This document shows, piece by piece, positions 25,459 to 33,689 of a stretch of DNA of 48,228 bases. Position numbers and translations under genes: made by a program. Where the stretch lies: IMG/VR virus record IMGVR_UViG_3300006947_000018, positions 1-48,228 of that record. One strand, given 5' to 3'. This DNA is from a virus. The notes under the pieces were generated by a model. That model saw only the letters and a program-made list of their open reading frames with translations. It had not been told where the DNA came from and ran no database searches. The first letter of the stretch is position 1. Every line of letters begins with the position of its first letter.

Positions 25459-25742
25459 GAAGTCTTCCTACTGTATTCATTAACCAGCTCTTCGCCGCTT
25501 AAACGTTTACCAAAGGTTACTTCTTCTAATAGCACTTGCTTATCATTATAAACTTCGCGTCTAATAAAGCCACCGTTGTATTGAGTGTCCATTACATATT
25601 GTCCTTCTTTGGTATCCTGTGGACGGGTATCGTACCACATGCTAGCCAGTCTGTGACTATGTAATGATTGAATGCCATCTGCCCATTTTTCTGCTTCTAT
25701 TAAAAGGCGTTGTCTTTCTACTGTATCGTCGTATTGTGTCAT
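25455..25742 (-). CDS. Hypothetical protein, 95 residues
   Basis: A soluble protein with an N-terminal helix (residues 5-25) and a beta-rich middle (GQYVMDTQYNGGFIRREVY). No family recognised. A perfect TATAAATA lies just upstream of the start and may be a late promoter. It is coupled to the glutaredoxin gene by an ATGA overlap. Confidence 0.65.
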   Translation of the reverse strand: MTQYDDTVERQRLLIEAEKWADGIQSLHSHRLASMWYDTRPQDTKEGQYVMDTQYNGGFIRREVYNDKQVLLEEVTFGKRLSGEELVNEYSRKTS

Positions 25743-25747
25743 AATAT

Positions 25748-25755
25748 TATTTATA
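25748..25755 (-). promoter_or_regulatory. Possible late-type promoter element (TATAAATA)
   Basis: An exact match to the T4 late promoter TATAAATA on the - strand, 5 bases before the ATG at 25742. It overlaps the stop of the 45-residue gene, so chance cannot be ruled out, and transcription from it would give an almost leaderless message. Confidence 0.3.
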
Positions 25756-25888
25756 AACTCGGTCCGCCATTATGCCCAATTAACGACTTTTTCTTCTTCG
25801 ATTCTCTCCATCTAAGAAAATCCAACGCAACTTCTCTTGTAGAATGTGTTAATGTGCTGACTGGTGTTTTTACTTTTACTTTTTTCAT
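25751..25888 (-). CDS. Small basic protein, 45 residues
   Basis: The ATG is at 25888, in the 160-base gap between two longer genes. The product begins with alternating Lys/Val (MKKVKVKTPV), has a helix (EVALDFLRWRESKKKKS) and ends with GHNGGPSL. It is strongly basic, so nucleic acid binding is possible. No family recognised. It fills the gap with the same strand and similar composition, which supports it being real. Confidence 0.5.
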   Translation of the reverse strand: MKKVKVKTPVSTLTHSTREVALDFLRWRESKKKKSLIGHNGGPSL

Positions 25889-25902
25889 ATTAATGCCCTG
25901 TG

Positions 25903-26166
25903 TTACCATTTGTTTTGGTCAATGCCTCTTGTATTGTAATCACTTTTAGGTGATGCTTTATCATAGTTGTAAGGAACCGAAACTGCGTATGGATCTGTCA
26001 TTCCTTTTCCTATCCATGTAAACTTATTATAAACTGTAGACGGATTTATATGATCAAAGTATCTGTCTACACAGGTATCTTTTTCTTCTGCGTATGCTTC
26101 TACTTCATCATACGTTCCGTATACTAATTCGTTATTGTTTAGTTTTGCTAGTTCCGTGTTGCTCAT
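25903..26166 (-). CDS. Hypothetical protein, 87 residues
   Basis: An acidic, tyrosine- and asparagine-rich soluble protein with a helical N-terminus and a polar C-terminus. No recognised motif. It starts as ATGA on the stop of the upstream gene, so the two are translated together. Confidence 0.65.
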   Translation of the reverse strand: MSNTELAKLNNNELVYGTYDEVEAYAEEKDTCVDRYFDHINPSTVYNKFTWIGKGMTDPYAVSVPYNYDKASPKSDYNTRGIDQNKW

Positions 26167-26483
26167 AATCTGCTAATTTGTCCTAAGTAATTATCTACTT
26201 GTGGATCGTTTAATCCTCTTAGCACATCATCGGTGATGTCTGTGTCGTAGCATAGTTCACCTTGCCAAAAAACTGCTAACTCCCACTTACCTTTAATAGG
26301 ACGCATACCTGACTTATGTGCTTCAGGATCTTGCGATTCGATATACTCGTCGTCCATGTTATTAATAAGTTCGAACTCTGGTATTAAACTAGCACCATAG
26401 CCATTTGAAAACTCGTATATACAATGCCTGCCGCCCATGTGATGAGCTGATTCCTCTTTAATATATTTTCTCCACCTAAGCAT
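26163..26483 (-). CDS. Hypothetical protein, 106 residues
   Basis: The ATG at 26483 (MLRWRKYIKEE) overlaps the previous stop by 8 bases and is preferred to 26504, which would double the overlap. It has a basic first helix, then GGRHCIYEFSNGYGASLIPE and a WELAVFWQGELCYDTDIT segment, which reads as a small beta-sheet protein. No family recognised. Confidence 0.65.
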   Translation of the reverse strand: MLRWRKYIKEESAHHMGGRHCIYEFSNGYGASLIPEFELINNMDDEYIESQDPEAHKSGMRPIKGKWELAVFWQGELCYDTDITDDVLRGLNDPQVDNYLGQISRL

Positions 26484-27015
26484 GTGGTTCTGTCTCCGGG
26501 TCAACTAAAAACTCATCGTCTAGGCTTTCGCCTTCTATACTTTCTTGTTCTTCGTCAAGGTAATCTGTGATAGCAAATCTTTCGTTTAGTTCTTGGCCTA
26601 GCTCGTCATCGTCCCAAAAGTCTCTGCTCTGTTCACTAATTGACATCTCGCCTGTTTCTAATGTACCGCAAAAGTCATTGCCGCCTTCATGGAACTGTAA
26701 TTTAATATCAACATCAGGATTATTAGCCATGTAAGTAATACATGCTTCATCCGGTGGTCCCCACGCACTTTCGCAATAGCCAACAATAGCAGAAGTAGTA
26801 TCATTAATTGTTTCCAGTTCTAAATTAGCATCGGTTAGTGAAATGTCCCACTTAGTGCCCCAAGTGTTAATTGCGTCGTCATAATCCCAATTACCAATTG
26901 GGACCATTGCTTCTAGTAACCCATCGCTACTTGTATCTGTTGCTTTACTCCATATTGCTTCGACCTTTTCTGTAGGTCCTTCAATTACAATATGATTACT
27001 ACACCAATTTGGCAT
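26476..27015 (-). CDS. Api92-like/DUF1281-type phage protein
   Basis: This 179-residue protein begins MPNWCSNHIVIEG, the N-terminal signature of the Api92-like ferredoxin-fold family found in T4-like and other phages and in mobile elements. The later AWGPPDEA and CITYMANNPDVDIKLQFHEGG segments fit the same family, in which W-x-P-P-x-x-(F/A) and a sheet with a Glu/Gly turn are conserved. An acidic tail (about residues 140-179) follows. The function of the family is not settled. It sits directly after the ligase gene. Confidence 0.75.
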   Translation of the reverse strand: MPNWCSNHIVIEGPTEKVEAIWSKATDTSSDGLLEAMVPIGNWDYDDAINTWGTKWDISLTDANLELETINDTTSAIVGYCESAWGPPDEACITYMANNPDVDIKLQFHEGGNDFCGTLETGEMSISEQSRDFWDDDELGQELNERFAITDYLDEEQESIEGESLDDEFLVDPETEPHA

Positions 27016-27016
27016 C

Positions 27017-28285
27017 TTACAGTTTCTCCCCTAGTTCAAAACCTCTAAAGGTCTTAAACCTTGGAAACCTTAGGCTCCAAACATCGTCAGCGTCTTGGCT
27101 TTGTGTTGCCGCATCTGCTCTAATCTCTACTAACTGCCCGATAACTGATTCCTTAACTGCCCATACATCTTTACGCATGTCATCAGTTAATCCGCTACCA
27201 ACATTAAGGTGGAAGTCTTTGCCATCATCGTTACCTTCAACAACAAACGCACCAAGCATACCAGCATTTTTGCCTGTACCCTCTTCAACGCCAACTACTG
27301 TTAGTGTAACTTCAATGAAAGGTTTGATCTTTAACCAAGCATGACTACGTTTACATTTGTAGCCATCATGTGCTGGCTTTATCATTAGACCCTCATAGCC
27401 TTCTTCTAACGCAAGTTTGTTCATTGCTTTGAACTGTGCCTGCCCTTCGTCTAAGTCTAGGTTAACAAGTGTTGCTTCAACTAACTGTATTCTGTAGTTG
27501 AACAAACTGCTCAACTGAGTTAGCCTATCACGTCTATCAATAGCACTCATTGTAGTGCCTGCCGCGTTAAACTCTTCAAGTGTTAGCATGTCAAATACAG
27601 CAAGATATGAATCCTCAGTCTGAGCACCCTCTTTTCTGTGTACTTGTCTCATAAGTGTTTGGAAGTCTTCTGACATCACTTCGCCATCAAATACCATGCC
27701 TTCGAACTCTGGCTTACTTAATGCTTCGTTAATGTGTGGAAAGTTTTCTAGTAACTTACCATTACGTGAATACAATGTAGCATCACCGTTTCGCACAATA
27801 GCAATAACTCTAACGCCATCGTATTTGTATTCAATATAACATACTCCAGCAATCTTCTTAGGATGTTTAGCACCATCATGTGCTAACATACAACCAAATA
27901 GTGGAATAGTATCTTTTTTAACTTTGTTAATAAGTTTAGCACCAGTACCACAACGAAGGTCTTTGATTAGTATTCGTCTGTACCAATCGTTCCATTGTTC
28001 GTTAGTTGCTTTATCGCAAAGTGCCTGTATGGCATCACGAGCCGCATGTCCAGTAGTCTGTCTAAACTCTAAGTCTGTAGCAAGGTCGTTAAATTCATCT
28101 AAAGTAATGCCTTCGCCATCTTGCTCACTAAACGGAACTTGCTTAACACCAAAAGTAATTAACGGATCAAGACACTTTGTAGCACCATCAATGAATACTG
28201 AATCCATTTCCTGCTCAATAACGTCTTGCTTGAATAGAGAACTATTGTTGCTCTCTAGTTTTTGTATAATGTTCCATGGATTCAT
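27017..28285 (-). CDS. ATP-dependent DNA ligase (T4 gp30-like)
   Basis: This 422-residue protein has the nucleotidyl-transfer motif EYKYDGVR with the adenylated Lys154, motif III-like FDGEVM, motif IV YEGLMIKP and motif V AWLKIKP, then an OB-fold end. The N-terminal alpha-helical domain (residues 1-140) resembles that of T4 ligase rather than the short minimal ligases. It seals nicks in replication and repair. The length is a little below T4 ligase (487). It overlaps the upstream hypothetical gene as ATGA. Confidence 0.92.
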   Translation of the reverse strand: MNPWNIIQKLESNNSSLFKQDVIEQEMDSVFIDGATKCLDPLITFGVKQVPFSEQDGEGITLDEFNDLATDLEFRQTTGHAARDAIQALCDKATNEQWNDWYRRILIKDLRCGTGAKLINKVKKDTIPLFGCMLAHDGAKHPKKIAGVCYIEYKYDGVRVIAIVRNGDATLYSRNGKLLENFPHINEALSKPEFEGMVFDGEVMSEDFQTLMRQVHRKEGAQTEDSYLAVFDMLTLEEFNAAGTTMSAIDRRDRLTQLSSLFNYRIQLVEATLVNLDLDEGQAQFKAMNKLALEEGYEGLMIKPAHDGYKCKRSHAWLKIKPFIEVTLTVVGVEEGTGKNAGMLGAFVVEGNDDGKDFHLNVGSGLTDDMRKDVWAVKESVIGQLVEIRADAATQSQDADDVWSLRFPRFKTFRGFELGEKL

Positions 28286-28635
28286 GATTTCTCCTTTTTT
28301 GTGTTATAATCTGCCATCGCTTCTTTGATCATTGTGCGATACTCACCCATCAACTGCCAACCGTTTAGGTCTCCTGATGATTGAATGTCAAAACCATAGC
28401 CATCTTTAACTTGTCTATTTGGCTTAAATGAAACTTGCTCTACAAAACCAAATTCGATTTTGTAGTATTTCTTTTGATGGTAAGTTCCTCTCTTGTCGCC
28501 ATGTAACCAAAAAGTATCATCTTTGCCTTGAACAGGAGTCATTACAGCACCTGTTGTAGCCTTAATAAACTTTTTCATATCGTCCGTGTGTTGATACTTT
28601 GAAGCAAGGACGGTTGTGTTTCTTTGCGTAATCAC
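28282..28635 (-). CDS. Hypothetical protein, 117 residues, GTG start
   Basis: The GTG at 28635 overlaps the previous stop as TAGTG. The product has a basic beta-rich middle (KYYKIEFGFVEQVSFK) and a helical C-terminus ending in Lys/Glu. No family recognised. It lies between the ligase gene and another phage hypothetical in a promoter-led early unit, so a DNA-metabolism accessory role is possible. Confidence 0.65.
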   Translation of the reverse strand: MITQRNTTVLASKYQHTDDMKKFIKATTGAVMTPVQGKDDTFWLHGDKRGTYHQKKYYKIEFGFVEQVSFKPNRQVKDGYGFDIQSSGDLNGWQLMGEYRTMIKEAMADYNTKKEKS

Positions 28636-29120
28636 TATGCCACCTCTGCTTTAAGTTGAGCATCGTTGTGATCGAACCAACCATTAGCAGTCTTGAACTG
28701 ACATTTGTAGTCAGAACGATCATTGCCTGGAAGTGGAATCCACTGTTCAGCCTTACCAATAATACCACGTGCCCAAAAGTTATCATCGTCACGCGGAGTA
28801 TGATTAGTCTGTGCTAACCATCTGTCACCGCCCCAACGGAATTGGATTGGTGTTTCCCAATGCTCACATATTTCGCCTTTGCCGTCACCGTCTTTGCCTA
28901 GTTGACGAATTTCAAAATCTAAAATGTATTCTTGCGAACCACCATTGTTATATTCAATGATGTTGGTTAGACCCGGAATGCCGTCAGCCTCAATCTTAGC
29001 AACTTGCTTGTCAGTAAGATCATCAACAAAGTACGTTGTACCGCCCTTGAACTTCCAATGTGGATTCTGTTCATCACCGTAATTTTCTTTGTATTGCGAC
29101 TGGATAACTAATGTATGCAT
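28635..29120 (-). CDS. Hypothetical phage protein, 161 residues
   Basis: The first gene after a strong promoter, with TAGGAG ahead of the ATG. A soluble protein with repeated aromatic/Gly pairs (HWKFKGGTTYF, EICEHWETPIQFRWGG, GNDRSDYKC). I believe proteins like this are common in T4-like cyanophages, but I cannot name the family. It is the head of the operon that includes the DNA ligase. Confidence 0.7.
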   Translation of the reverse strand: MHTLVIQSQYKENYGDEQNPHWKFKGGTTYFVDDLTDKQVAKIEADGIPGLTNIIEYNNGGSQEYILDFEIRQLGKDGDGKGEICEHWETPIQFRWGGDRWLAQTNHTPRDDDNFWARGIIGKAEQWIPLPGNDRSDYKCQFKTANGWFDHNDAQLKAEVA

Positions 29121-29158
29121 AATAAAAACTCCTACGTCTTTTGTTAAACTATGTGCAT

Positions 29159-29187
29159 ATTATACTAAAAAACCGCCGTGAGGTCAA
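29159..29187 (-). promoter_or_regulatory. Sigma-70-type promoter of the DNA ligase operon
   Basis: - strand TTGACC (29187-29182), 17-base spacer, TATAAT (29164-29159), then a leader GCACATAGTTTAAC like that at 8083. It lies downstream of the sulfotransferase stop. Confidence 0.8.
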
Positions 29188-29214
29188 CCTTTTTTACCAC
29201 TTTTTTTGGTATAT

Positions 29215-30120
29215 TTAACTATTTGATCGCATTATTACATCGTTAACTTTAAGTTTAGATGTATTTTGTAGGAAAACCCCACGATTTTTGCCTTCTGGCA
29301 TATAACGATAGCTCAGGCTGTCGTGTAATAACTGTATACCTCTTTCACCGTAATACTTCTTCAAAGGCCATTCTCTCATCATTTCTTCGTATGTATCTGA
29401 AGTAGGTTTTGCTAACTCACCTATATACCGACTAGGACTAGTATCTTCCTTTTGCCAGTCTTTTGAATACCCAAATGTATCAAAATCCCATTTGTAGAAA
29501 TTATATAATACATCTAGTACTCTATCCCTATTATTGCATTGCTCAATAACATTTTGCCACGGAAATCCACTGCTTAACTCATTTCTATGTGGCGTAGGAT
29601 TTTGCATTGCTACAGGCTTAATGTAGCCATAGTGTTCCATAAAGCGATGTCTAGTGTGCTCGTACATTTCTTCCATACGTTCAAAGCACCCAATGTAATC
29701 AACTCTTGGTGCTGTAGTATCATCTACTAGGTAATATATCTGTGGTGTTTTATGCATTGCCCATAAACTTGTTACAGTTACAGGATCTAGGTATGTCAAT
29801 AGATTTGATACATCTTTAGGCTTACCAAAGAATCTCCAATTAACCCAATATTCAAACGACATATCTGATGCCGCCAACGGGCCTGCCATGCCCCATCTCC
29901 ATAGACTAACTTCTCTATCATACGGATTCCTTACCATTGCCATTTTGTAGTTGGCATCAGGATTATCCATATAATGACAAGCCGTACTAACAGGACTATG
30001 GTTATCGAATATCTCTATATCAGTATTTGTACCATAGTTCTCTAGGAACATTTTAAAGGATTTACCACCGGTACGTGGTATGTGGATAAAGAGTAAATCT
30101 TGTTCCGGTAAGTAAAACAT
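29215..30120 (-). CDS. Sulfotransferase-family protein
   Basis: This 301-residue protein has FIHIPRTGGKSF (residues 11-22), the 5'-phosphosulfate loop that binds PAPS, and AMVRNPYDREVSLW, the 3'-phosphate-binding motif. The order and the distance of about 60 residues match the Sulfotransferase_2 (heparan/chondroitin-type) group. It would move sulfate from PAPS to a hydroxyl of a carbohydrate or other acceptor. It starts as TAATG on the stop of the gene upstream. It is separated from the main sugar cluster but could act on the same product. Confidence 0.85.
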   Translation of the reverse strand: MFYLPEQDLLFIHIPRTGGKSFKMFLENYGTNTDIEIFDNHSPVSTACHYMDNPDANYKMAMVRNPYDREVSLWRWGMAGPLAASDMSFEYWVNWRFFGKPKDVSNLLTYLDPVTVTSLWAMHKTPQIYYLVDDTTAPRVDYIGCFERMEEMYEHTRHRFMEHYGYIKPVAMQNPTPHRNELSSGFPWQNVIEQCNNRDRVLDVLYNFYKWDFDTFGYSKDWQKEDTSPSRYIGELAKPTSDTYEEMMREWPLKKYYGERGIQLLHDSLSYRYMPEGKNRGVFLQNTSKLKVNDVIMRSNS

Positions 30121-30440
30121 TATTTTAAGTTTGCGTTCTTAAAAAGTTCGTCAGTTCCAGCAGTAACAACTGCCTCGACTTTTGCTAAGTTAAGATAGAT
30201 CTCAACTTTTTCAGTGTGCTTATTCCATAGCCTTGATAAATCAGAGGCGTGGTTAGGATCAAGCGGTATAGCACCTTCTATATCAGAACCCATTAGCTCA
30301 GACTCATTACCGCGTTCATCGGTAATAATTAACTTGTCACAGTATTGACTTGGTATCGATGATGGAAATACTTCTTTAAGCATTTTATCAAAGTTACTTA
30401 GTTTGGAGTTATGGGTGAGAATTATTTTTCTCAGTGCCAT
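30120..30440 (-). CDS. Hypothetical protein, 106 residues
   Basis: A soluble, mixed alpha/beta protein with no motif I know. It is followed immediately by the sulfotransferase gene (TAATG) and preceded by a 4-base gap to the 213-residue gene, so it is in the same transcript. Confidence 0.65.
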   Translation of the reverse strand: MALRKIILTHNSKLSNFDKMLKEVFPSSIPSQYCDKLIITDERGNESELMGSDIEGAIPLDPNHASDLSRLWNKHTEKVEIYLNLAKVEAVVTAGTDELFKNANLK

Positions 30441-30444
30441 AACT

Positions 30445-31086
30445 CTACTTCTTCTTAACTGCTGAGTTTTTTGGTCTGCCTGGCTTAGGTGCTGGTTTTA
30501 ACTCCGGCGCTCTTGCGTAGGCTTCTTCTCTTTTGCTATGTGCGTCAGCTCTCATCTGATTTTGGACACTATCAATATCTGATTCAATAAGGTCTGCTTG
30601 TCTTAGCAGTTGTTGAGCGATTTCTAACTGCTCTTCAGCCTCTCTTCCAGATAGTTGTTTTGGTCTTTCGATCTGATTAACAGCATCCATTACAGATGTA
30701 TCAGCAAGAGTTGGTTTGTCCATCTCTTGACCTTTCTGAATGTCACCGATAGCACTATTAAGATCACCTAAAGGTATTCTGTCTTTAGTGGTTGGTAGCA
30801 TAACTACTTCACTGACAGGTACTTTAGTGATTAATTTGTCTTCGTGTAACGCTTTTAGCATAATTCTACCATCACTAAAGTTTCTACCGTTTAGTACATT
30901 GGCTAAATCATTATTATTCTGTGCTTCTAGGCTTTCGACCTCTCTGACTAGTTCATCATGTTGAGTAATTCCTAGTTCACCTGACATCACAACTAATGCG
31001 TTTTCAGGCTCCCCAGGAACTTCTCTAAATAAAACTAGACATTTACGATCGCGCCATTCGGCAACATGCTTCATTATGTCTGGCAT
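30445..31086 (-). CDS. Hypothetical phage protein with basic C-terminal tail
   Basis: This 213-residue protein has a mixed N-terminal half, a long helical, Gln/Glu-rich region (about residues 145-185) that could form a coiled coil, and a tail PKPGRPKNSAVKKK with a GRP core like an AT-hook. DNA binding through the tail is an inference. The start has AGGA 7 bases upstream. I recall similar proteins in T4-like cyanophages, without a known function. Confidence 0.65.
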   Translation of the reverse strand: MPDIMKHVAEWRDRKCLVLFREVPGEPENALVVMSGELGITQHDELVREVESLEAQNNNDLANVLNGRNFSDGRIMLKALHEDKLITKVPVSEVVMLPTTKDRIPLGDLNSAIGDIQKGQEMDKPTLADTSVMDAVNQIERPKQLSGREAEEQLEIAQQLLRQADLIESDIDSVQNQMRADAHSKREEAYARAPELKPAPKPGRPKNSAVKKK

Positions 31087-31087
31087 A

Positions 31088-31405
31088 TTATTCCTCTACT
31101 GGTGCTTCTTCTTCTGCCGGTGCTTCACCTTCAACCGGTTGCTGAGCCTGTGCTACGGCACCCAAGAACATGGAAAGTTTATCATAAACTGCTCCAACTT
31201 GTGATGCTTCGTTGCCTTTAAAGGCTCCTCTTTGAACTGCTAAGTCTACAATCTGCATAAGCATAGAAAGTTCTTCCAGGCTAAGTGCCGGATCGGCTTG
31301 TTGCTCTTGCTCCGGTGCTTCACCTTCAGGCATTTCGCCTACGGTGTTACCTTCGTCCGGTGCGACTGTTTCTTCTACAATCTCTGTGTTTTCGTTGTCT
31401 GCCAT
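31088..31405 (-). CDS. Acidic low-complexity protein, 105 residues
   Basis: The start is set at the ATG 31405, 5 bases after GGAGG; a TTG 4 codons upstream lies over that ribosome binding site and is not credible. Both ends are strongly acidic, Glu/Pro/Ala-rich and probably disordered, around a central helix-rich part (about residues 42-85, LSLEELSMLMQIVDLAVQRG). It ends with a repeated GEAPAEEEAP. No function assigned. Confidence 0.7.
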   Translation of the reverse strand: MADNENTEIVEETVAPDEGNTVGEMPEGEAPEQEQQADPALSLEELSMLMQIVDLAVQRGAFKGNEASQVGAVYDKLSMFLGAVAQAQQPVEGEAPAEEEAPVEE

Positions 31406-31441
31406 TTTTTCCTCCAAATGGATAAATTTGTATTACAATAG

Positions 31442-31449
31442 TATTTATT
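31442..31449 (-). promoter_or_regulatory. Possible late-type promoter element (AATAAATA)
   Basis: AATAAATA on the - strand about 37 bases before the ATG of the acidic protein, in a 55-base gap with no TTGACA/TATAAT promoter. A weak match to TATAAATA. Confidence 0.25.
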
Positions 31450-31460
31450 AACTGGTGCTT

Positions 31461-32231
31461 TTATGTGAACGATAAAAAGGTGTCAATTGCAAGTTGGTCG
31501 TAAACATTAAAGGTTAACTTGGCTCCACTAAGGGTTCCACCTTTGCCGCTACCAGTATCCATAAAGATAACACGCTCTTCATTCTTAGTGTAGTACACCA
31601 AAGGCATCTTTAAGTTGTTTACAAAATCAGGCGCCGGTTTCAATGGCGAACGATCGTGTCCAACAAACACAATATGTCCTTTTGGTATTGCTTCAGCCCA
31701 ATCATACACTCTATGAGCGTACGGCTGACCTTGCCACATTACAGTATTCGTGTTATCAACCTGTCCGTATAAGAATACGTTTTCAATTGACTTCTTCGTG
31801 ATCTTCTTCTCTGCCCAAAACTCAGGATGAAACCCGCCGTGAGTAAAAAAGAAGTTTTTAAACCATGCAAAATGAGGCATCCTAGGACCAACTTCTAACA
31901 TAAGGTCCCTAAAAAGATCAATACCAAAGTCTACCCTTGCTAATGTATCTCTCTGTGCTTTGCCTAATTTAACATCATTGCCCTTTGCCCAACGATACAT
32001 TTTGTTATCGTGGTTTCCTTGGATAATCATGCCATGGCCGCTATCTAATATTTCTTTAGCAAGTAAAAGACTCTCTAAAGGTTTAGGACCATAATCAATG
32101 ATGTCACCAAGTTGTAGGTAATATAGGTTATTTTTACGAGCATAAGAGTAAGACGTCGCAAAGTCAGAGAATACAGAATGTACATCTCCTACTACGAGCA
32201 AACCTTTATAATTTTCTAATGGTAATTCCAC
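31461..32231 (-). CDS. Calcineurin-like metallophosphoesterase, GTG start
   Basis: The GTG start lies 8 bases after TTAGGAG. The 256-residue product has the five metal-binding blocks in order: GDVHSVF, GDIIDYG, GNHDNK, FTHGGFH and GHDRS. This is the two-metal core of the PPP/ApaH-like phosphatases, so a protein or dinucleotide phosphatase (as in lambda phosphatase) is likely; a nucleotide phosphodiesterase is the alternative. It has its own promoter and is followed by the acidic protein gene. Confidence 0.88.
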   Translation of the reverse strand: MELPLENYKGLLVVGDVHSVFSDFATSYSYARKNNLYYLQLGDIIDYGPKPLESLLLAKEILDSGHGMIIQGNHDNKMYRWAKGNDVKLGKAQRDTLARVDFGIDLFRDLMLEVGPRMPHFAWFKNFFFTHGGFHPEFWAEKKITKKSIENVFLYGQVDNTNTVMWQGQPYAHRVYDWAEAIPKGHIVFVGHDRSPLKPAPDFVNNLKMPLVYYTKNEERVIFMDTGSGKGGTLSGAKLTFNVYDQLAIDTFLSFT

Positions 32232-32261
32232 AACTTATACTCCTAACTAACCTATGTTGCA

Positions 32262-32290
32262 ATTATACTAAAATTGCTCTCATAAGTCAA
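32262..32290 (-). promoter_or_regulatory. Sigma-70-type promoter of the metallophosphoesterase gene
   Basis: - strand TTGACT (32290-32285), 17-base spacer, TATAAT (32267-32262), followed by a 30-base leader with TTAGGAG. The -35 box is just past the stop of the amidinotransferase. Confidence 0.75.
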
Positions 32291-32296
32291 GCGATA

Positions 32297-33370
32297 TTAA
32301 CGCCAATAACTTTCTAATTTACCCTCTCTAACCAGGTCAGTACTCACACAATGTGGGCCTCCTGCTAGGGTTCTCATATGCCTCATTTGAACAGGCACTG
32401 GTGTGATTCCATGCTTTTCCATGGCTTTCATCAATGGTACTTCTTCACTTGGTACTAATACATGTTGGGGATCAACACTTAATACATTCATACCAATCCA
32501 ACTACTTGCTGGAGCATAGTCTTCTAAACAAGGCTGACCAACACACATTTCTTCTGTGTACCAAATCTTATCCCAATTTTTGTATATCTCGGGTACTTTA
32601 TCCTTATCGACTCTACTACCATTAAGAATAACTAGACCAGGCCTAAGTGGCATAATGGTACTGTCAACATGAGCCCAACTGTATAGGTCCTTCATTTGGT
32701 GTACCCTAAAGTCGGGGCCTAGAGCGTTCTGTAACCACTTAGCACCCATCTCATTACCGGTGTTGGATATAAGATACAGTATGTCGTAACCCATGCGTAT
32801 AAGGTTAGCAGGGTCTAGTATAGGTTCGTTATTGTTTACACTTGGGTCTCTGCCTGGTTGTATTTTAAATAAGTCATCTTGTAACATAGGCTTAGGCATC
32901 TGTAACCAATTAGCACCTTCCATCATCTTATCCATAAAGAGGTCTCGGAATAAAAAGGTTTCATGGTACCTTGCTCTCAAACTCATAGCACCTTCGATGA
33001 TCTTGTCACCTATTACAGTAACACTATCACGTGGGCAGTATGCTTCGTATTGATCGGACTTCCAATGCCCGTTGCTAACGTCTGCTGTAAAGTCCACAGC
33101 ATCAAGATTAGGTCTATGTACCTTAACACCGAAATCGTTGCTTAGAACGTTGCACATTGCGTCTAAGTCCTCTTCTGCTTCGTGGTATACATGCTCTGGG
33201 TAACTACCCTTTGGCATCTTGGCATACTCTTCAGGACTTAAATTGGCATAGTTGGTAGCATGGTGAGAAAGGTCTCCATGCGGTATATTGGCACCTGTGG
33301 CAGTACCAATTATTACTTCTTTAAGTGGGTCCCATTCATTACAGGACCAAAGATCTTTATTCTGTGTCAT
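32297..33370 (-). CDS. Glycine amidinotransferase-like enzyme
   Basis: This 357-residue protein shows the amidinotransferase (arginine:glycine type) layout: NEWDPLKEVIIGTA at the N-terminus, VHRPNLDAVDF, YCPRDSVTVIGD, SLRARYHE, and LAGGPHCVSTDL with the nucleophile Cys341. The family moves the amidino group of arginine to an acceptor amine, making guanidino compounds. The acceptor is not predictable. The size fits (about 350-390). Homologues are known in phage and cyanobacterial secondary metabolism. It overlaps the upstream gene by 14 bases. Confidence 0.88.
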   Translation of the reverse strand: MTQNKDLWSCNEWDPLKEVIIGTATGANIPHGDLSHHATNYANLSPEEYAKMPKGSYPEHVYHEAEEDLDAMCNVLSNDFGVKVHRPNLDAVDFTADVSNGHWKSDQYEAYCPRDSVTVIGDKIIEGAMSLRARYHETFLFRDLFMDKMMEGANWLQMPKPMLQDDLFKIQPGRDPSVNNNEPILDPANLIRMGYDILYLISNTGNEMGAKWLQNALGPDFRVHQMKDLYSWAHVDSTIMPLRPGLVILNGSRVDKDKVPEIYKNWDKIWYTEEMCVGQPCLEDYAPASSWIGMNVLSVDPQHVLVPSEEVPLMKAMEKHGITPVPVQMRHMRTLAGGPHCVSTDLVREGKLESYWR

Positions 33371-33689
33371 GTGTAGTATTTACTACAATTGACTCAATAT
33401 GTGGTGCTAGTCCGGTTTCTTTGCCGGTTGCTTGGAATAGTTGCACGAAGGCATTACAGTCGCCTGTATTTTCAAAATAGATACGCCAAATATTGTCGCT
33501 ACCTATCGTGGTCATATGGAATACGCCTTGAGCATTTACATCAAAGTGATCAAGTAATTCCCAAAGGGTATCATCGTCTTTGGCTGACTGAAACACTTCA
33601 AGTTTATTTTGTAACATACTTTCATAGGTAGGAGTACCAATTAAACCTTGGTACTCTATCCCTGTAAGTTTTTTACTTCTTTTAATCAT
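33357..33689 (-). CDS. Hypothetical protein, 110 residues
   Basis: A small soluble alpha/beta protein, basic at the N-terminus (MIKRSKKLTG), with VFHMTTIGSDNIWRIYF as a probable two-strand unit. No family recognised. It starts as TAATG on the VWA gene stop and overlaps the amidinotransferase. Confidence 0.65.
   Translation of the reverse strand: MIKRSKKLTGIEYQGLIGTPTYESMLQNKLEVFQSAKDDDTLWELLDHFDVNAQGVFHMTTIGSDNIWRIYFENTGDCNAFVQLFQATGKETGLAPHIESIVVNTTHDTE

Noticed and set aside
29188-29214. Terminator after the sulfotransferase gene
   Set aside because: The only hairpin (TACCA/TGGTA, 5 base pairs) is AT-rich and is followed by an A-run rather than a T-run on the - strand.
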